A stretch of 39,030 nt of DNA from an uncultured Alphaproteobacteria bacterium (GTDB taxonomy: Bacteria; Pseudomonadota; Alphaproteobacteria; Micropepsales; Micropepsaceae): contig CAIUTH010000079.1 of assembly GCA_903902075.1 (NCBI GenBank), forward strand, positions 1 to 39,030. The letters are read 5' to 3'. The notes under the pieces are model-generated. The model was not told where the DNA came from, searched no databases, and saw only the letters and a list, made by a program, of their open reading frames with translations. The position numbers and the translations under genes are program-made. Positions 34,486-39,030 of this stretch are shown here, piece by piece (position 1 is the first letter of the stretch; each line of letters begins with the position of its first letter).

Positions 34486-36657
34486 ATGGATTCTTCCAAA
34501 CCCCCGGCGACCTGGACCCGCCCGCTTTCCGTCTGGCTGGCGCCCGCGCTGATCCTGGCGCTGGGCGTTGCCGTCATCCTGTTCGATGGATTGGGGATCG
34601 AAGGCACGGCCAGCAACCTTTTGTTCGACGCCTTCCAGCGCCATGCCGCCCGCCCTTTTGTTGATGGGCGCCTGGCCGTCCGCGCGCTGGAACTTTCCTC
34701 GCTGGACGAAGACACGCTGGTGAAGGTGACGCGCACCCTGGCCGCCCAGGGCGCCAAGGCCATCGTGTTGACCGCGCCGATGGAAGGGGCGGCATCGCCG
34801 CAAAGCATGGCGGCGCGCCTGCCGCCCGGCAGTGACGCGGCGCGCGCCGCCCTGACCCGGCTGCCGGAACCGGGACACGACCTGGCGGCGGAAATCGTCC
34901 AGGCCAGGGTGATCGTGCCGGTGGTACTGGGCACGGCGGGGCGCCCGCCCCACATCAAGGCGCGCTTTGTCTATCGCGGCACGGCCAATCCCTTTGGTCA
35001 TCTGCCGCGCTTTGGCGCCGCGGCGGGAGCGCAGAGCGTGCTGGAAAACAACGCCGCCGGATCAGCCGCCATCAACCTGATCCCGGACAGCGACGGCGTG
35101 CTGCGCCGTATCCCACTGGTGTTCCAGCTGGGGGGCACGCTTGTGCCCGGCATGGCGGCCGAAGTTCTGCGGGTGACCTCGGCCGCGCCCGACATCACCG
35201 TCACCAGCAACGAGCGCGATCCCCTCACCTTTCTCACCGGCACCGGCATCGCGGGCTTGGAAACATCGGCCGGAACCGCGCCTACCGACGGCAGCGGGCG
35301 CATGCGGCTGCATTACGCCGCCAATGTCTCCGAGCGCATGCTCAATCCCAATGCGCTGGCGGCGGTGCCGGTCAAAGGTGCGGTAGTGGTGATCGGCGCC
35401 GAAGGCCAGGTGATCAGGACGCCGCTGGGGCCCGCCAGTGTCGCCAGCGTGATCAGCGAAAGCATCGAGAACCTGGCGGGCCATGGCATGCTGGTGCGTC
35501 CCGCCTGGGCGCGAATCCTGGAAGCCTTGGCTCTGATGGTGCTGGGCGCGGCAATGATCGCACTGCTGCGCTTTGGGCTGGGCTGGCCGGCGGCGCTGGT
35601 GATGGCAGTGTCGGCAGCAGGGGCAGCAGGGTCCTGGTATCTCTATGCCGCGCATGGCCTGCTGGCGGACGCAGCGACCCCGATCCTGTTCCTGGTGCTG
35701 GCCTTCGGCGCGGGCGCCGCGGTTTGGATCCAGGACATGCGGCTGGCCTATGCCGGGCTGCGCATGGCCTTTTCCGATTCCCTGCCGCGCGCAACAATCG
35801 AGAAAATCGCCCGCCGCCCCAGCCTGCTGAAACTGGAAGGGGAAACCCGCACCATCTCCTATCTGGTGTGCGGCGTGCGCGGGCTGGCAGGCGTGGCCGC
35901 GGCCTACAAGGACGATGCGGCAGGCTTCACAAGCCTGATGCAAAAAGCGCTGTCACCGCTTATCGACCAGGCGCTGGCGCATGGCGGCACCATCGACCGG
36001 CTGACCGCCGATGGCTTTGCCGCCTTCTGGAACGCGCCGCTGGATGATGCCGATCATGCGCTGCATGCCTGCGAGGCGGCCAATGGCATGACGATCATGT
36101 CGGCCCGCGTCACCGAGGAGCTGGCGCAGCAGCACCGGGATGGCGAGCTGCCGCCGCAGGTGGAAATCGGTGTCGGCGTGGCCACCGGCCCGGTGATCGC
36201 CGGCGGTTATGGCGGCTATGGGCGCATGGTCTACAGCGTCAATGGCGATGCGGTGAACCTGGCGCAGCGTATCCAGGCGCTGTCGCATCAATATGGCCCG
36301 GCGCTGATCGTGGCCGATGAAACGCGGCGGCAGGCCGAGCGCGGCTTTGCTTTTTTGGAAGTGGACACCATCGCGGCCGGCGCCAGCGATCCGCCCGTAA
36401 CCTTGTATGCCATCATGGGCAATCCGGTGGCGCGCGCCTCACCCAAGTTCCGCGCTTTGACCGTGTTCCACGATCACATCTTCCAGGCCATCCGCAAGCA
36501 GCATTGGCAGATGGCGCGCGACCTGATCGCGCAATGCCGCCGCCTGTCGGGTGCCAGCCAGAAGATGTACGACCTGCACCTGGCGCGCATCACCTATTAC
36601 GAAAAGCACCCGCCGGGCGAGAATTGGGACGGGGCTTTTCGACCGATACTGGAGTAG
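34486..36657 (+). CDS. CHASE2-domain class III adenylate/guanylate cyclase homologue, probably catalytically impaired
   Basis: A 723-residue membrane protein: an N-terminal helix (about 18-35), a periplasmic CHASE2 sensor domain (about 40-335), three membrane helices (about 340-415), a class III cyclase domain (about 450-640) and a C-terminal helical tail with PPGENWDG typical of alphaproteobacterial CHASE2 cyclases. Key residues are altered. The first metal Asp (FxDIxGFT) is G463 in VCGVRGL. The adenine-contact Lys is R505. The Asp before the second substrate strand is V582 (RMVYS). The second metal Asp (D509), N591 and R595 remain. Loss of a metal ligand suggests a receptor without cyclase activity or a heterodimer partner; this is inference. 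Confidence 0.88.
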   Translation: MDSSKPPATWTRPLSVWLAPALILALGVAVILFDGLGIEGTASNLLFDAFQRHAARPFVDGRLAVRALELSSLDEDTLVKVTRTLAAQGAKAIVLTAPMEGAASPQSMAARLPPGSDAARAALTRLPEPGHDLAAEIVQARVIVPVVLGTAGRPPHIKARFVYRGTANPFGHLPRFGAAAGAQSVLENNAAGSAAINLIPDSDGVLRRIPLVFQLGGTLVPGMAAEVLRVTSAAPDITVTSNERDPLTFLTGTGIAGLETSAGTAPTDGSGRMRLHYAANVSERMLNPNALAAVPVKGAVVVIGAEGQVIRTPLGPASVASVISESIENLAGHGMLVRPAWARILEALALMVLGAAMIALLRFGLGWPAALVMAVSAAGAAGSWYLYAAHGLLADAATPILFLVLAFGAGAAVWIQDMRLAYAGLRMAFSDSLPRATIEKIARRPSLLKLEGETRTISYLVCGVRGLAGVAAAYKDDAAGFTSLMQKALSPLIDQALAHGGTIDRLTADGFAAFWNAPLDDADHALHACEAANGMTIMSARVTEELAQQHRDGELPPQVEIGVGVATGPVIAGGYGGYGRMVYSVNGDAVNLAQRIQALSHQYGPALIVADETRRQAERGFAFLEVDTIAAGASDPPVTLYAIMGNPVARASPKFRALTVFHDHIFQAIRKQHWQMARDLIAQCRRLSGASQKMYDLHLARITYYEKHPPGENWDGAFRPILE

Positions 36658-36699
36658 TTGCCCGGCCGCTCGCCCAAGCTCGCGGCGTTCGTCGTTTTC

Positions 36700-36718
36700 G
36701 CAGGTCCACAGGACCTGC
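36700..36718. other. Perfect hairpin between convergent genes
   Basis: GCAGGTCC and GGACCTGC pair perfectly around ACA. It lies in the 86-bp gap between the cyclase and dipeptidase 3' ends. A second, weaker GCCGC/GCGGC hairpin is just upstream. Neither has a T-run, so any terminator function is uncertain. Confidence 0.45.
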
Positions 36719-36743
36719 TCACGCGCATACCGCGCGCCACTCC

Positions 36744-37529
36744 TCACTTTGGAATAGAAGCCAGCCCGTAATGCGCAGCAGGCGCAGCCGTCAGGGCCGC
36801 CCACATCTGGTCGCCCCAAGAAAAGTGCCACCATTCGTCGGGATGGCCGGCAAAGCCTTCTTCGCTCATCAGCCAGTGCAACAGCCGGCGGTTGGCGCGC
36901 GCTTCCTGGTCGGAGAAGGAAAAGTTCTGCGCATCGAGATCCTCGAAGCGGTCGCGATTGGCCAGCGCCGTGACGTCGTCGAACAGCGATCCCATCCACA
37001 GCGCCTCGCCATCCTTCCAGCGTAACGTCAGGTCCACCGCCGCCGCGGTCGCATGCGGCGCAGGCGAGTCCGGGCTGTCCGACGGCGCGGCCCAGTAGCG
37101 TTCCACTTCCTCGGTCAGCGCGGCACCGTTCAGAGACGGATCGCGGCGCTGCAATTCGCGCGGCATCCACACGTCATGGAAATAGGCCTGCACCTCGTGC
37201 GGCCGCCAGGCGTCGAACACAAACAGCTCCAGCCCCGCCGATGCGATGCGCCCATTCACCCGCGCCAGTTTTTCCACCACGCTTTCGCGCAGCCACAATT
37301 TGTCGGTGGCGCCTTCCACCCGGTGCCAGTAGGGCGGGTTGCGGGCGCTGGCATAGAAATTCTCGCCGGCAAGCCCCGCATCCCGCGCCTCGATCACGGC
37401 CTCGCCGAACAATTCATTGTCGCGCGTAATGGGGATGCGCTGGCGAAAGCCCTTGCGCGCCGCCCGCAGGGGCGCCTGGTCGCCGATAGGCCGGTTGCGC
37501 AATTCTTCCAGGACGCCGAATAGGGACAT
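36744..37529 (-). CDS. D-alanyl-D-alanine dipeptidase (VanX/DdpX, peptidase M15D)
   Basis: Zinc dipeptidase expected to split D-Ala-D-Ala for peptidoglycan turnover or as a carbon source. The 261-residue protein has the family arginine R109 (FDAWRP), zinc ligands H159 and D166 in PHATAAAVDLTL, and E232 and H235 in DEWWHFSWGD (catalytic base and third zinc ligand). All catalytic positions are intact. No signal peptide is seen, so it is probably cytoplasmic. There are no vanH/A-like genes, so resistance is not implied. Its start is only 15 bp from the divergent DUF2817-like gene, leaving almost no room for separate promoters. Confidence 0.9.
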   Translation of the reverse strand: MSLFGVLEELRNRPIGDQAPLRAARKGFRQRIPITRDNELFGEAVIEARDAGLAGENFYASARNPPYWHRVEGATDKLWLRESVVEKLARVNGRIASAGLELFVFDAWRPHEVQAYFHDVWMPRELQRRDPSLNGAALTEEVERYWAAPSDSPDSPAPHATAAAVDLTLRWKDGEALWMGSLFDDVTALANRDRFEDLDAQNFSFSDQEARANRRLLHWLMSEEGFAGHPDEWWHFSWGDQMWAALTAAPAAHYGLASIPK

Positions 37530-37544
37530 TTGCGCTACACTAGG

Positions 37545-38066
37545 ATGATGCACGAGCGTTCCGAAAGCCCATACCGCCACGCCCGCCGCGCCTTCATCGC
37601 GGCCTGCGAGCATGCGCATTTGGATACGGTGGCGCGGCTGCATCCGGCCAAAAGCCCGGACGGCAAGCCGCTGTTCATGGATTGCGCCGCAACTGGCCCC
37701 CGCGATGCCGCCAAGGCGGTGCTGGTGGTGGCGCGCGGGTCCTCGGGATCGGCCATCCTGGTCGCGCTGCTGGAAGCGGGGCTCTCGCCCCCGCCGGAGG
37801 CGCGGCTGGTGCTGGTGCATGCCCTGGACCCCGCCGCCTTTGCCGGGGTGGCGGGCGATCCGAACTGGCCGGCCGCCATGCTGAAGGCCGAGATCACCGA
37901 GGATCTGCGAAAAGTCTGCGCCCTGGCAGTGCTGGCGCTGGAAGAGGGCCCCGACCTGAAACCGGTGCTGGCCGCCCAACTGCCGGATGCCGGGATCACC
38001 ACCCTGCCCAGCGCTGCCGACGCCGCTTCCGCGCGGGGCGCAATCGCGGCCTTCTTCGCGCAATAA
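37545..38066 (+). CDS. Short DUF2817-like protein lacking the metal motif
   Basis: A 173-residue protein whose first 65 residues resemble the start of the M14-like DUF2817 family: SPYRHARRAFIAACEHAHLD, HPAKSPDGKPLFMDCAATGP and AKAVLVV. In that family the next segment is SGTHGVEGxxGS, with the zinc His and Glu; here it reads ARGSSGSA, and the protein ends about 170 residues early. It may be a degenerate derivative with a new or no role. The start is ATG 37545 or 37548. A TACACT (-10-like) at 37536-37541 would place the transcript start near the ATG, so the message may be almost leaderless. Confidence 0.6.
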   Translation: MMHERSESPYRHARRAFIAACEHAHLDTVARLHPAKSPDGKPLFMDCAATGPRDAAKAVLVVARGSSGSAILVALLEAGLSPPPEARLVLVHALDPAAFAGVAGDPNWPAAMLKAEITEDLRKVCALAVLALEEGPDLKPVLAAQLPDAGITTLPSAADAASARGAIAAFFAQ

Positions 38067-38141
38067 ATTTCGGTAACAGCCTTGCGGCCCCCCGGGGCCG
38101 GGCAGATGATTGACGCCTGTTCAACCAGCAAGGGGGTCTTC

Positions 38142-38516
38142 ATGCGTTTGCTTCTCGCCGCCGCGGTCATCGTTGCCGCCATCTCGCCCGTCCAAGCTGC
38201 CGACACGCCGCAGCAGGCCAGCATGAAGAGCTGCGCCGCCACCTGGAAAACCATGCCGGCCGCCGACAAGGGCAAGACCAAGTACACCGATTACATGGGC
38301 ACCTGCATGAAGAAGGCGCCCGCTGCTGCCACCGCCGCCCCCGCGCCGGCCGCGAGCATGGCCATGACCGCCAAGCCCAAGGCCGCCGCCGCCGATTCCA
38401 TGAAGATGGCGGCGCCCACCGGCGGCTCGGCCAAGTGCAAGGACGGCACCACCGTCACCTACAAGAACCGCCAGGGCACCTGCTCGGGTCACGGCGGCGT
38501 CGCAACCTGGCTGTAG
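38142..38516 (+). CDS. Secreted PsiF-like/DUF3761 protein
   Basis: A 124-residue exported protein with a signal peptide (MRLLLAAAVIVAAISPVQA). A single PsiF-type cysteine segment follows (MKSCAATWKTMPAADKGKTK, ending GTCMKKA), then an Ala/Pro/Lys/Met-rich linker, then a C-terminal DUF3761 module (CKDGTTVTYKNRQGTCSGHG and VATWL). Four cysteines could form two disulfides. AAGGGGG lies about 7 bases before ATG 38142; the frame extends upstream but only the shorter start gives a signal peptide. The function of both modules is unknown. Confidence 0.8.
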   Translation: MRLLLAAAVIVAAISPVQAADTPQQASMKSCAATWKTMPAADKGKTKYTDYMGTCMKKAPAAATAAPAPAASMAMTAKPKAAAADSMKMAAPTGGSAKCKDGTTVTYKNRQGTCSGHGGVATWL

Positions 38517-38546
38517 TTTTGGCGGCATCGCCAAACAGGAGACGTC

Positions 38547-38882
38547 ATGGGTCTGTTCGATGAAGTTGCCGGCGCCGTCAAAGGCGCGATCCTGCAAGGC
38601 ACCGAAGGTGGCGCGCAGGGCATTCTGAATAACGTGCTGGGCAACTCTTCTCTGGGCGGCCTGTCCGGCGTGCTGGGCCAGCTTCAATCCTCGGGCCTGG
38701 GCAACCTGGTGTCGTCCTGGACCGGCGGCGGCCAAGGCCAGCCGATCAGCATCGACCAGTTGAAGTCGGCCCTGACGCCGGAGCATATCCAGGAAATCGC
38801 ATCATCCCTGGGCATGTCGCCGGACAGCGCCCTGGGCCATCTGGCTGAGCACCTGCCCATGCTGGCGGGCAACAAGACCTGA
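38547..38882 (+). CDS. YidB/DUF937 family protein
   Basis: A 111-residue protein with the Gly/Leu-rich N-terminal half typical of YidB (MGLFDEVAGAVKGAI, then NNVLGNSSLGGLSGVLGQLQ). The conserved C-terminal helix pair is SIDQLKSALTPEHIQEIASSLGMSP and ALGHLAEHLPMLAG. The function is unknown. AGGAGA lies upstream of the ATG. It starts 30 bp after the PsiF-like gene, probably cotranscribed, and is followed by a strong terminator. Confidence 0.88.
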   Translation: MGLFDEVAGAVKGAILQGTEGGAQGILNNVLGNSSLGGLSGVLGQLQSSGLGNLVSSWTGGGQGQPISIDQLKSALTPEHIQEIASSLGMSPDSALGHLAEHLPMLAGNKT

Positions 38883-38902
38883 TCCTGAAGGCCTGATTTT
38901 CA

Positions 38903-38945
38903 CGAAAAAACGGGCTCGCTTTGCAAGGCGGGCCCGTTTTCTTTA
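38903..38945 (+). terminator. Rho-independent terminator after the YidB-family gene
   Basis: AACGGGCTCGC (38909-38919) pairs with GCGGGCCCGTT (38928-38938), 11 bp with one G-U pair and an 8-base loop, followed by TTTTCTTT. An A-run lies upstream. Confidence 0.9.
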
Positions 38946-38949
38946 TAGC
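38921..38949 (+). promoter_or_regulatory. Possible tRNA-Arg promoter embedded in the preceding terminator
   Basis: TTGCAA (38921-38926) and TATAGC (38944-38949) are 17 bp apart, four of six consensus bases each, ending 22 bp before the tRNA. The -35 lies in the terminator loop and the -10 just after its T-tract. Confidence 0.4.
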
Positions 38950-38971
38950 CTGCCGCACGGCCCAGCCGTCC

Positions 38972-39030
<59 letters not shown>

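Noticed and set aside
36744-37529. Vancomycin resistance (VanX)
   Set aside because: The enzyme is of the VanX/DdpX family, but there is no vanH, vanA or vanRS-like gene. Lone DdpX-type dipeptidases are common in Gram-negatives.
38067-38141. GGCCCC/GGGGCC palindrome as terminator after the DUF2817-like gene
   Set aside because: A six-bp stem with a 2-base centre cannot form a proper loop and no T-run follows.

Overview
The window is a high-GC, gene-dense chromosomal segment from an alphaproteobacterium. Four things point there: the ActS/ActR (RegB/RegA) redox two-component system next to an SCO1/SenC gene, an MmcB-family DNA repair gene, a YlxR domain fused to an L7Ae-like domain, and a dnaK promoter of the alphaproteobacterial RpoH type (CTTG-N18-CCTATAT). 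The genus cannot be fixed from sequence alone. Almost everything is housekeeping. I see no prophage, transposase, CRISPR array or toxin-antitoxin pair, and no gene-free stretch longer than 300 bases.

Layout. 1-3400: the 3' end of an unknown gene, then heat-shock dnaK and dnaJ separated by a strong terminator. 3500-5790: a PmtA-like methyltransferase converging on ATP-type pckA, with an unusual three-copy motif between them. 5960-8510: moeB and a 574-residue protein I do not recognise, followed by the first copy of a REPIN-like palindromic repeat. 8600-12600: a zinc-finger gene coupled to polA (TTG start), divergent PduO-type cobalamin adenosyltransferase, and a small membrane protein.

12660-26012 is one long minus-strand gene cluster, in transcription order metK, trmB, a small membrane protein, rimP, nusA, ylxR-L7Ae, infB, a TPR-sulfotransferase, rbfA, truB, rpsO, pnp. 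It joins SAM synthesis and tRNA m7G methylation to transcription elongation, translation initiation, 30S maturation and RNA decay. Terminators lie after metK, rpsO and pnp. The sulfotransferase is foreign to the usual functional set. A perfect 10-bp-arm inverted repeat sits upstream of metK, in the region shared with divergent hisB.

26250-32460: hisB, the second REPIN-like copy, mmcB, an MmcQ/YjbR gene, a PAP2 phosphatase overlapping tail-to-tail with actR, then actR/actS, divergent sco, folD and yggT. 32510-39030: tRNA-Ala(CGC) with a readable promoter, a PQQ-dependent sugar dehydrogenase, a FliL-like secreted protein, a CHASE2 class III cyclase with degraded catalytic residues, a VanX/DdpX-type dipeptidase, a shortened DUF2817-like protein, a PsiF/DUF3761 secreted protein, a YidB-family protein, and a tRNA-Arg(CCG) cut by the window end.

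I found no clearly new multi-gene system. The best leads are the REPIN-like repeat with compensatory stem changes, the probable pseudo-cyclase, the metK operator, the unrecognised 574-residue protein and the sulfotransferase inside the infB-rbfA interval.
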